A stretch of DNA of 36,978 nt from Rhodospirillaceae bacterium. GTDB lineage: Bacteria > Pseudomonadota > Alphaproteobacteria > SHVZ01. Each line of letters starts with the position of its first letter. Within the stretch, counting starts at the first letter, position 1. The stretch spans positions 1-36,978 of the forward strand of contig JAEULB010000172.1 of the NCBI GenBank assembly GCA_016792585.1, in the 5' to 3' direction. This document shows, piece by piece, positions 8,049 to 14,883 of the stretch. Under the pieces are notes generated by a model, which did not search any database, had not been told where the DNA came from, and saw nothing but the letters and a program-made list of their open reading frames with translations. The position numbers were made by a program, and so were the translations under genes.

Positions 8049-8935
8049 GTCTTCGCCCCAGCCGCTTGCACCAGCCCGAGGATGCCGCCGGGATTGAGGC
8101 TGTCGACCATCGCAGTCGGGATCAGCACGGTGGCGCCCCGGTCCTTGGTGGTCTCGTAGATGATGTTCATGGCCCGGAGCTGGATCGCGGCCGGGTTCTG
8201 GCCGTAGGTCGTGGCCGCCTCAAGGAACATCTGCGCCACTTCCTTCTCGGCGTCGCCCAGGATCAGGCGTGCCGCCTTCTCGCGCTCGGCCTGCGCCTGC
8301 ATGCTCATCGCGTTCTGCAGGCCCGCCGGGATCGTAACGTCACGGATCTCGACCGACATGACGGCCACGCCCCATTCGGCGATCTTGCGCCCGATCTCCT
8401 CCTTGAGGCGGTCGTCGAGCTTGCGGCGCTCGGACATCAGCGTGGTCAGCGCCGAGGCGCCGATCATCTCGCGCAAGGTCGTCTGCGAGACCCTCGCGAT
8501 CGCGCCGGCATAGTCGGCGATCTCGAGCGCCGCCTTCTCGACGTCATGCACCTGCCAGAAGACGATCGCGTCCACGTTGACCGGCACCGTGTCCTTGGTC
8601 AGCGCCTGCTCGGCGAAGAAGTCGCTGGTCTGGATGCGCTGGTCGATGCGGATCGGGATCTGGTCGACGAACGGGATGATCAGGAAATATCCCGGTCCCC
8701 GGATTCCCTTCAGGCGGCCGAGCCGGAGCACAACCGCCTTCTCCCACTGGTCGGCGATCATCAGCGCCCTGGGGATCAACAGCGCGATCACCACGACGAG
8801 CGCCGCCAGCCCGTAGAACAACGGTTCGGGGCGTGAATATCCGAGCCAGGCGACGCCGCCAGCCAGGACCAGCGTGATGCCGGCAAGGACGTTGGCCGGC
8901 TGGTTCGCGTTGTGCGGAAAGAGCGGCAAAGCCAT
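8045..8935 (-). CDS. Slipin / stomatin-like SPFH-domain membrane protein
   Basis: A 296-residue slipin. Two hydrophobic segments (about 15-33 and 38-57) anchor it, followed by an SPFH/band 7 domain (about 60-215) with the family segments WEKAVVLRLGRLKGIRGPGYF, IDQRIQTSDF, VSQTTLREMIG and VMSVEIRDVTIP, then a coiled, Ala/Glu-rich region with AQAEREKAARLILGDAEKE. SPFH proteins form large oligomeric rings or membrane microdomains. The ATG at 8935 lies one base after the GntR stop (TGA-C-ATG) and has an AGAGGGGA ribosome site; the longer open frame to 9013 only overlaps gntR. The operon order is gntR, slipin, small membrane protein; no NfeD gene is present nearby. Confidence 0.9.
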   Translation of the reverse strand: MALPLFPHNANQPANVLAGITLVLAGGVAWLGYSRPEPLFYGLAALVVVIALLIPRALMIADQWEKAVVLRLGRLKGIRGPGYFLIIPFVDQIPIRIDQRIQTSDFFAEQALTKDTVPVNVDAIVFWQVHDVEKAALEIADYAGAIARVSQTTLREMIGASALTTLMSERRKLDDRLKEEIGRKIAEWGVAVMSVEIRDVTIPAGLQNAMSMQAQAEREKAARLILGDAEKEVAQMFLEAATTYGQNPAAIQLRAMNIIYETTKDRGATVLIPTAMVDSLNPGGILGLVQAAGAKT

Positions 8936-8936
8936 G

Positions 8937-9341
8937 TCATTCCCCTCTGCGCTTGACGATCTTGAGGATGCGGCGAGCGACCGCCGCAGGTTCGACGCCG
9001 CGGGTCCGGGCATCCGCGACGGCGCGCAATGCCAGCTCCTCGGTCAGGTGCTCGCGATCCCGCGGATCGGTCGCCGGCGGGACATCCGCGACATAGGTTC
9101 CTTTGGCGCGCCTGATCACGATCGCCCCCTGGCGCTCGAGGTCGCCATAGGCATGGCGGACGGTATTGAGGTCGACCTTCAGGGCGACCGCGACCTGGCG
9201 CATCGTCGGCATCTGTTCGCCGGGCTTGAGCCGCCCGTCGCCGATCGCGCTCAGCATCTGGTCGCGGAGCTGCACGTAGATCGGCACCCCGTTGGCATCG
9301 AGGCTCAGCCGGTCGAGCAAGGCCTGCTGTGCTGTATGCAT
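8937..9341 (-). CDS. GntR-family transcriptional regulator, YtrA subfamily
   Basis: A 134-residue DNA-binding protein. The winged helix covers about 19-85 (GVPIYVQLRDQMLSAI, LKPGEQMPTMRQVAVAL, LNTVRHAYGDLERQG, RAKGTYVA). The short helical tail of about 45 residues with no large effector domain is the YtrA-subfamily architecture, whose members often autoregulate a downstream membrane-protein operon. It heads the slipin operon. The start codon at 9341 lies inside the palindrome CTGTAT-N10-ATACAG (9332-9353), consistent with autorepression. A TATAAT on the minus strand (9345-9340) overlaps the ATG, so if that box is used translation must begin further in, for example at a downstream TTG. Confidence 0.9.
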   Translation of the reverse strand: MHTAQQALLDRLSLDANGVPIYVQLRDQMLSAIGDGRLKPGEQMPTMRQVAVALKVDLNTVRHAYGDLERQGAIVIRRAKGTYVADVPPATDPRDREHLTEELALRAVADARTRGVEPAAVARRILKIVKRRGE

Positions 9342-9353
9342 TATATAATACAG
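9332..9353. promoter_or_regulatory. Palindromic operator and AT-rich promoter shared by gntR and the FAD oxidase
   Basis: CTGTAT (9332-9337) and ATACAG (9348-9353) form an inverted repeat with a 10-base spacer in an otherwise very GC-rich area. Perfect TATAAT boxes occur on both strands within it: + strand 9344-9349, - strand 9345-9340. GntR-family dimers bind such dyads, and the site overlaps the gntR start, so autoregulation is likely. The rightward FAD oxidase begins 67 bp beyond it, so the same site may control both directions. No good -35 box is visible for the + direction. Confidence 0.6.
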
Positions 9354-9419
9354 TAATGCACCGACAATCCCCGATCAAGGCCGGTTTCGCGCCGAGATTT
9401 CCGATTACACTCGCTGCCG

Positions 9420-10739
9420 ATGAGGCCCTCGATCTTCGCCCCCGACTTCAAGGAAGCGCCCTACTGGTGGGAGGCGGCCGATCCGGCCCAGGCCTCGCCG
9501 CCGGAGACGCCGGCGGTGCCGGAGAAGACCGACGTCGCGATCGTCGGCGGCGGCTATGCCGGTCTCTCCTGCGCGCTCGAACTCGCGCGCCGCAACATCT
9601 CCTGCGCCGTCTTCGATGCCGAGGCCATCGGCTACGGCGCCTCCTCGCGCAATGCCGGCATGGTCTCGGGCGGCATCAATGTCGGCAAGGGCATCGACAT
9701 CACCGCGACATACGGCGCCGACCGCGCCAAGGCGATGATCGACGAGGCCGGCCAGGCCTACGGCCACATGGAGCAGATCCTCGAGCGCGAGGGCATCGAC
9801 GCCCGCTACCAGCGCTTCGGCCGCTTCGTCGGCGCGCATAGCCGCCAGCAGTTCGGCATGCTGGAGCGTCGCGCGGCCTGGCTCGCCGAGACCTCGGGCC
9901 AATCGGTCGAGGTGATCCCGGAGCCGCGGCAGCGGGAAGAGATCGGCACCGACTTCTATCGCGGCGGCATCGTCGTCAACCGCGCCGGCGGGCTGCATCC
10001 GGCGCTCTATGTCCGCGGCCTCGCCGAGGCGGCGTCGCGCGCCGGCGCCAGGCTGATCGGGCACACGCGCGTCGAGGCGATCTCCGGCGCGCAGGGACGA
10101 TTCCTGCTGGCGACGCCCAGAGGCAACGTCGAGGCGCGCGAGGTGATGATCGCGACCAACGGCTATACCGGGCAGGTCACGCCCTGGATCCGGCGCCGCC
10201 TGATTCCGGTCGCGAGCTTCATCGTCGCGACCGAGGAACTGCCGGAGAAGGTCGCAGCCGAGCTGATTCCGAAGAAGCGCGTGATCGCCGACACCAAGCG
10301 CATCCTCTACTACTTCCGCCTCTCGCCGGACGGGAGGCGCCTGCTGTTCGGCGGCCGCGCGCGCTTTTCCCAGGTCGGCGCCAAGACCAGCGCACCCATC
10401 CTGCATCGCTTCATGACCACGGTCTTTCCCCAGCTCGCCGAGACCAAGTTGACGCATGCCTGGACCGGCAACGTCGCCTTCGCCTTCGATTTCATGCCGC
10501 ATCTCGGCATGAATGACGGCATGCACTACGCGGTCGCCTGCAACGGCTCCGGCGTGATCATGCAGAGCTGGCTCGGCCATCAGGTGGCGCTGAAGATCGC
10601 CGGCGGCACCAATCGCGCCTCGGCCTTCGACGGCTTGGGATTCCCGACCCGCCCGCTCTACAGCGGCCGGCCCTGGTTCCTGCCGGCGGTCGGAGCCTGG
10701 TACCGCCTGCGCGACAGAGTTGATCGCTGGCTCGACTGA
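9420..10739 (+). CDS. FAD-dependent oxidoreductase, DadA/gamma-glutamylputrescine oxidase-like
   Basis: A 439-residue FAD enzyme of the DAO family. A short N-terminal stretch with the family-typical YWWEAADP precedes the Rossmann motif VAIVGGGYAGLSCALELA (GxGxxG at 43-48), the GASSRNAGMVSGG segment (73-85) near the flavin, and a C-terminal WTGNVAFAFDFMPHLG and CNGSGVIMQSWLG. This pattern fits oxidases/dehydrogenases of amines and D- or secondary amino acids (PuuB, DadA, sarcosine-oxidase relatives). The exact substrate is unclear; no gamma-glutamylputrescine pathway genes are nearby. It is transcribed divergently from gntR across a 78-bp region with a palindromic operator. The ribosome site is weak. 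Confidence 0.88.
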   Translation: MRPSIFAPDFKEAPYWWEAADPAQASPPETPAVPEKTDVAIVGGGYAGLSCALELARRNISCAVFDAEAIGYGASSRNAGMVSGGINVGKGIDITATYGADRAKAMIDEAGQAYGHMEQILEREGIDARYQRFGRFVGAHSRQQFGMLERRAAWLAETSGQSVEVIPEPRQREEIGTDFYRGGIVVNRAGGLHPALYVRGLAEAASRAGARLIGHTRVEAISGAQGRFLLATPRGNVEAREVMIATNGYTGQVTPWIRRRLIPVASFIVATEELPEKVAAELIPKKRVIADTKRILYYFRLSPDGRRLLFGGRARFSQVGAKTSAPILHRFMTTVFPQLAETKLTHAWTGNVAFAFDFMPHLGMNDGMHYAVACNGSGVIMQSWLGHQVALKIAGGTNRASAFDGLGFPTRPLYSGRPWFLPAVGAWYRLRDRVDRWLD

Positions 10740-10743
10740 GCGG

Positions 10744-10771
10744 TTGACCTCCCCCTAGCTGTTGATATGTT
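10744..10771 (+). promoter_or_regulatory. Candidate sigma-70-type promoter for the extensin-like gene
   Basis: TTGACC (10744-10749) and TATGTT (10766-10771) are separated by 16 bp in the 65-bp gap between the oxidase and the extensin-like gene, about 34 bp before its start. It matches the consensus at 5 of 6 and 4 of 6 positions. Prediction from sequence only. Confidence 0.35.
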
Positions 10772-10804
10772 GCGCGCGGGGTGGACTACCCGTAGGGAGT
10801 CGGC

Positions 10805-11434
10805 ATGGCGCGCGCGATTTTCGCGCTTCTGGTGACGGCGGCTTTGTCTGCCTGCGCCTCTCGTGCTCCCGCCCCTCCTCCGCCCGCTGCCGCAGTCCCC
10901 CAGAACCTCGGCTTTCTTGCGTGCCAGCAGGGCCTCAATGGCACGGGCGCGATGTTCGAGGCGCTGACGCCGATGACGACGCCGAACGGCTGCGGCTTCA
11001 CCGAAGGCGTGAGGATCACGGCGGTGCCGTCTCCGCTGAACCAACCGGTCGTGATTTCATGCCCGACCGCGCTTGCGATGGCGCGCTTCGACCTCGACGT
11101 GCTGCAGCCGGCGGCGATGCAGCACTTCGGCAAGCGTGTCGCCAAGATCCATCATGTCGGCGGCTACACCTGCCGCGGCATCGCCGGCACGCGCAAGTGG
11201 AGCCAGCACGCCTTCGGCAACGCGATCGACGTGATCGGCTTCGACCTGACCGACGGCACCCGCATCCTGGTCAGCCGCGACTGGCGTGCGCGGGGGGCCC
11301 GCGCCAACTTCCTGCACGACGTCGCCCGAGGCGCCTGCCAGGTGTTCCGCGTCGTGCTGACGCCCGCCTACGACAAGGCGCATCACGACCACTTCCATCT
11401 CGACACCGGTCCCGATCGCCTCTGCGGGATCTAA
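10805..11434 (+). CDS. Extensin-like C-terminal domain lipoprotein (metal-dependent peptidase fold)
   Basis: A 209-residue cell-envelope lipoprotein. A signal peptide with lipobox LSAC (Cys17) is followed by a Pro/Ala-rich spacer and a domain of the extensin-like C type (PF06904), which is common in alphaproteobacteria and related to D-Ala-D-Ala carboxypeptidase/VanY-like folds. Metal-site candidates are His135 and Asp142 in SQHAFGNAIDV, and the HHDHFHLD cluster (193-200). Conserved Cys residues (40, 63, 86, 123, 178, 207) may form disulfides. A peptidoglycan-related role is inferred. The downstream CPBP protease starts 1 bp after its stop, so they form an operon. Confidence 0.85.
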   Translation: MARAIFALLVTAALSACASRAPAPPPPAAAVPQNLGFLACQQGLNGTGAMFEALTPMTTPNGCGFTEGVRITAVPSPLNQPVVISCPTALAMARFDLDVLQPAAMQHFGKRVAKIHHVGGYTCRGIAGTRKWSQHAFGNAIDVIGFDLTDGTRILVSRDWRARGARANFLHDVARGACQVFRVVLTPAYDKAHHDHFHLDTGPDRLCGI

Positions 11435-11435
11435 A

Positions 11436-12098
11436 GTGGCGCGGCCGGGCAAAGCCACCTGGCTCGGCGTCTTCCTCGCTCTCCTGGGTCCGCTCTTCGT
11501 CGCCGGTCCTCCGGCGTTGCTGGTCGGCGATCCGACCTCGCCTGCCGCGATCTTCGTCTTCCTCTGCGGCATGTGGGTTCTGGTGATCGCGACCGGCGCG
11601 ATCATTGTCGGCCCTGAGCGGGCATCCCTCGCCTCGATCGGACTTGCCGGCCTTCGCTGGCGCTCGATCGGGATCGGCCTGCTCGCCGCCCTCGTCATCG
11701 TCGCGGCAATGCTGGTGGTTCTCGCGATCTTCGGCGCCGACGCGAAAGGCGAGATCCGGCGGGGCAAGGAGACGCTGCTCGACCTGCCGCTCTGGCTCCG
11801 GATCTTCACGGTGATAACCGCCGGCGTCACCGAGGAATGGCTTTATCGCGGCTATGCCATCTCGCGCCTCGAACGGCTCACCGGCCGCAGATGGATCGCC
11901 GCCGCGATCTCGCTTGGCGTCTTCACGCTGGGGCACCTGCCCTATTGGGGCGGCGAGGCGGCGATCGCGGTGCTGATCGCCGGCCTCACGCTCACCCTCG
12001 TCTATCTCTGGACGCGCGACCTGGTGCCGGCGATCGTCGCCCATGTCGCGGTCGATGCGCTGAGCCTGCTCGGGCCCGATCTCATCGACCGCATCTGA
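11436..12098 (+). CDS. CPBP-family intramembrane metalloprotease
   Basis: A 220-residue polytopic membrane protein with about six to seven hydrophobic helices. It carries the CPBP (Rce1/Abi) motifs: EEWLYRG at 133-139, His167 in LGHLPYW, and His203/Asp207 in VAHVAVDAL. These Glu and His residues form the intramembrane active site in Rce1-type proteases. The GTG start at 11436 sits one base after the extensin-like stop, so the two genes are probably co-translated. CPBP proteins in bacteria act in bacteriocin self-immunity or membrane-protein processing, but the substrate here is unknown. The gene converges with the OsmC gene, leaving a 2-bp gap. Confidence 0.88.
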   Translation: MARPGKATWLGVFLALLGPLFVAGPPALLVGDPTSPAAIFVFLCGMWVLVIATGAIIVGPERASLASIGLAGLRWRSIGIGLLAALVIVAAMLVVLAIFGADAKGEIRRGKETLLDLPLWLRIFTVITAGVTEEWLYRGYAISRLERLTGRRWIAAAISLGVFTLGHLPYWGGEAAIAVLIAGLTLTLVYLWTRDLVPAIVAHVAVDALSLLGPDLIDRI

Positions 12099-12100
12099 CC

Positions 12101-12520
12101 TCAGGCCTCGACGACCTCGATCTCCTTGGTCATCGCGGCGCCGCTGCGGACGAACATCACCGAGGCGGAGCAGTACTTCTCATGGGAGAGCGCGACCGCA
12201 CGCTCGACCTTGTCGCGGGTCAGCCCCTTGCCGGTGACCTTGTACTTCACATGCACGCCGGTGAAGACCTTGGGCTCGTCGGTCGCGCGCGAGGCTTCGG
12301 CCTCGACCTCGCAGCCGGTGACCTTCTCGCGGCCCTTCTCCAGGATGTGGACGACGTCGAAGGCGGTGCAGCCGGCCATGCCGACCAGCAGCAGCTCCAT
12401 CGGCCTGATGCCGAGGTTGCGGCCGCCGGCCTCCGGTGCTCCGTCCATCACCACGCCGTGGCCTGAGCCGGACTCGCCGAGAAACGCCCGGCCCTCGATC
12501 CACTTCGCCCGCGCCTTCAT
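12101..12520 (-). CDS. OsmC-family protein (YhfA-like)
   Basis: A 139-residue OsmC/Ohr-superfamily protein. The two redox Cys are Cys51 in GMAGCTAFDV and Cys117 in KYCSASVM, the arrangement of thiol peroxidase-like OsmC proteins. The KGLTRDKVERAVALSHEKYCS segment is typical of the YhfA branch. A strong AGGAGG site (12527-12532) lies 6 bases before the ATG. A role in detoxifying organic peroxides or in sulfur handling is known for the superfamily; the specific substrate is not readable. It is followed in the same direction at 41 bp distance by none of its own pathway; the citrate synthase lies upstream on the same strand. Confidence 0.88.
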   Translation of the reverse strand: MKARAKWIEGRAFLGESGSGHGVVMDGAPEAGGRNLGIRPMELLLVGMAGCTAFDVVHILEKGREKVTGCEVEAEASRATDEPKVFTGVHVKYKVTGKGLTRDKVERAVALSHEKYCSASVMFVRSGAAMTKEIEVVEA

Positions 12521-12561
12521 CCAAGACCTCCTCGAAAATCGGGAGGCCTTCCTAGCACAGG

Positions 12562-13641
12562 TCAGGCGGCTTCCTTAGGCAAAGGTCCCACATAACGGGA
12601 GAGCGGCCGGATCAGGCGGCCGTCGCGGGCCTGCTCGAGCGCATGCGCGGTCCATCCGGCCATGCGCCCGACCGCGAAGATCGCGGTGAACGCCGCACGC
12701 GGGATCGCCAGCGCTTCCAGCAGCAGCGCCGTGTAGAACTCGACATTGGTGTCGAGCCGGCGGCCGGGCTTCACCCGCGCCAGGATCGCGATCGCATCCG
12801 CCTCGACCTGCTCGGCGAAGGCGAGCCTGCCGGCATCGCGCGAGAGCGACCGCACCGCGCCCTTGAGCACGTCGGCGCGCGGATCGCGGACCTTGTAGAC
12901 CCGGTGACCGAAGCCCATCAGGCGCTCGCCCGAGATGAGCCTGGATTCGAGCCACGGCTTGATGTTCTCCGCCCCGCCGATGCTGTCCAGCATGTCGAGC
13001 ACCGGCCCAGGCGCGCCGCCATGCAGCGGCCCTTCGAGCGCCGCCAGCGCCGCGACCGCAGACGGGCCGACGCCGACCTGGGTGGAGGCGACGACGCGGG
13101 CAGTGAAGGTGGAGGCGTTGAAGCCGTGGTCGCTCACCGTCGTGAGGTAGGCGTCGAGCGCCGCTGCCTCTGTCGGCGCGGCCTGCTTGCCGCGCAGCAT
13201 CCTGAGCAGGTCCTGGGCGGTGGTCAGCGACGGATCGGGCGCGATCGCGGCGAGGCCGTCGTGCTGGCGAAGCAGCGCCGCCAGGAACACCGGCGCCGCC
13301 GCCGTGAAGGCATAGGCCGGATGGAAGCCCGTCAGCTCGGTCAGGGTCGCGAGGCCGGCGCGCAGGGCCGGCACCGGTTCGAGGCCGGCGCCGGCGGCGA
13401 CCGCCTTGGCGACATGGGCGAAGGCGGCGACGCGTCCCCGGCCGAGCACGTCGCGCACCTGGGCGCGGTCGAGGCCGTCGGCGACGAAGCCTTCCCAGAG
13501 CCGCGCCGAGACGCCCTCGAAGCCGTCGCGCGCCGCCAGCACCTCGACCGGCACGCCGCGGATCACCAGGCGCCCGGCCTCCCCGTCGACGTCGCTCAAG
13601 ACCGTATCCGCCGCAACGATGCCGTCGAGACCGCCTGCCAT
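12562..13641 (-). CDS. Citrate synthase / 2-methylcitrate synthase family protein
   Basis: A 359-residue citrate synthase-fold protein that would condense acetyl- or propionyl-CoA with oxaloacetate. His207 in EGPLHGGAPG and His246 in MGFGHRVYKVRDPRA match the two catalytic His residues. The usual catalytic Asp of the NVDFY segment is Glu301 here (TNVEFYTALLL), a noteworthy change. It ends in GWTAHALEQ...RLIRPLSRYVGP, as expected. The ATG at 13641 is preferred to one at 13662 because GGAGGAA (13645-13651) lies just upstream of it. It is divergent from the HTH-fused citrate synthase across 84 bp of AT-rich DNA and may be regulated by that protein or form a complex with it. Confidence 0.9.
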   Translation of the reverse strand: MAGGLDGIVAADTVLSDVDGEAGRLVIRGVPVEVLAARDGFEGVSARLWEGFVADGLDRAQVRDVLGRGRVAAFAHVAKAVAAGAGLEPVPALRAGLATLTELTGFHPAYAFTAAAPVFLAALLRQHDGLAAIAPDPSLTTAQDLLRMLRGKQAAPTEAAALDAYLTTVSDHGFNASTFTARVVASTQVGVGPSAVAALAALEGPLHGGAPGPVLDMLDSIGGAENIKPWLESRLISGERLMGFGHRVYKVRDPRADVLKGAVRSLSRDAGRLAFAEQVEADAIAILARVKPGRRLDTNVEFYTALLLEALAIPRAAFTAIFAVGRMAGWTAHALEQARDGRLIRPLSRYVGPLPKEAA

Positions 13642-13690
13642 GGGTTCCTCCGTGGGGTTCAATCACGTCAGCGTCCCTGCCCTAACCGTC

Positions 13691-13725
13691 ATTGTCAATG
13701 TTGATTAAGTTGTTAAGTTAATTGA
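13691..13725. promoter_or_regulatory. AT-rich divergent control region between the two citrate synthases
   Basis: An unusually AT-rich stretch in GC-rich surroundings. It contains two direct TTAAGTT repeats (13705-13711 and 13713-13719, 8-bp period), an inverted repeat TCAA-TG-TTGA (13695-13704) and a perfect TTGACA on the minus strand (13698-13693) that could serve as -35 for the leftward citrate synthase. It lies directly before the start of the HTH-fused gene, so it is a natural operator for that protein. Confidence 0.5.
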
Positions 13726-14883
13726 ATGGCCTCGCGCTATCTGACCGCTTCCGAAGCCGCTGCCCGCCTCGGCATCAAGCCCGCCTCGCTCTACGTCTAT
13801 GTCAGCAGGGGTCTGCTCAAGTCCGAGCCCGGCGAAGGACGGGCGCGCCGCTACCGGACAGAGGACGTCGACCGCCTGATGTCGCGCCGCGAGGGCGCGG
13901 ATGGCGCGCTCGACTTCGGCGCGCCCGTGCTCGACTCCGCGCTGACCCGGATCGCCGACGGCCGCTACTTCTACCGCGGCGCCGACGTGCTCCACCTCGC
14001 CGAACGCGCGAACCTCGAGGAAGTCGCCTGCCTGCTCTGGAGCACCGATGCGGCGACCGCCTTCGGCCGGGGCAACCTGCCGGCCGAGGTCGCGCGACCG
14101 AAAGCGCCGGCCGACGCGTCGATCCGGCTTCAATCCGTGCTGCCGCTCGCCGGCACGCTCGACGCGGCATCGATCGCCCAGGACCGGAACGCGCGCGCCG
14201 CCGCCGCCGGTCGCGTGCTTCGGCTGGTCGCGGCAACCCTGGCCGGCAAGGCGGCACGGGCGCGCGCCTGCGATGCCGTGCTCGCCGAAGGCTGGAAGCT
14301 GGATGCGAAGGGAACCGCGCTCGTGCGTTCAGCCCTCGTCATTTGTGCCGACCACGAGCTCAACCCGTCGTCCTTCGTCGCCCGATGCGTCGCCTCGACC
14401 GGTGCCTCGCTCTACGACGCGGTCGCCGCAGGACTCGCGGCCTTGCAGGGACCGCGTCACGGCGGTGCCTCACGCCGGGCGGCGGCGTGGCTGCGCGAGG
14501 TCGACGAGATCGGCGACGTGGCGAAAGCCGTCGGCGAACGCGCGCGGCGCGGCGACCGCTTTCCCGCCTTCGGCCACCCGCTCTATCCGGACGGCGATCC
14601 GCGCGGCCGCTTCCTGCTCTACGCGCTCGCCAAGGCCTATCCGCGCGATGCGACCCAGAAGCGGATGCGGCTGATCGCCGAGACGGTCGCGACCCAGACC
14701 GGTACGCCGGCCAACATCGACTTCGGCCTCGCGGCGCTGGCCCGCGTGCTCCGCCTGCCGGAGGAGGCGCCGATGCTGATCTTCACCCTCGGCCGCACCG
14801 TCGGCTGGCTCGCGCACGCGCTCGAGCAGCAGGACACCGGCCGCCTGATCCGCCCGCGGGCGCGCTACACCGGGCCGATCTAG
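13726..14883 (+). CDS. Citrate synthase-fold protein with N-terminal helix-turn-helix domain
   Basis: A 385-residue fusion. Residues 1-55 form an excisionase/MerR-like winged helix (LTASEAAARLGIKPASLYVY, then VSRGLLKS and RRYRTEDVDRL). Residues about 65-385 are a citrate synthase fold with His210 in ADHELNPS, His245 in GPRHGGASR, His284 in FGHPLYPDGDPR and Asp332 in NIDFGLAAL; the Arg normally after FGH is Pro285. The catalytic set is thus largely kept. Such fusions occur in proteobacteria but their role is poorly known. A plausible role is a regulator sensing acyl-CoA or oxaloacetate that controls the divergent citrate synthase; alternatively it is an enzyme subunit. Its stop shares CTAG (14880-14883) with the convergent lyase gene. 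Confidence 0.88.
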   Translation: MASRYLTASEAAARLGIKPASLYVYVSRGLLKSEPGEGRARRYRTEDVDRLMSRREGADGALDFGAPVLDSALTRIADGRYFYRGADVLHLAERANLEEVACLLWSTDAATAFGRGNLPAEVARPKAPADASIRLQSVLPLAGTLDAASIAQDRNARAAAAGRVLRLVAATLAGKAARARACDAVLAEGWKLDAKGTALVRSALVICADHELNPSSFVARCVASTGASLYDAVAAGLAALQGPRHGGASRRAAAWLREVDEIGDVAKAVGERARRGDRFPAFGHPLYPDGDPRGRFLLYALAKAYPRDATQKRMRLIAETVATQTGTPANIDFGLAALARVLRLPEEAPMLIFTLGRTVGWLAHALEQQDTGRLIRPRARYTGPI

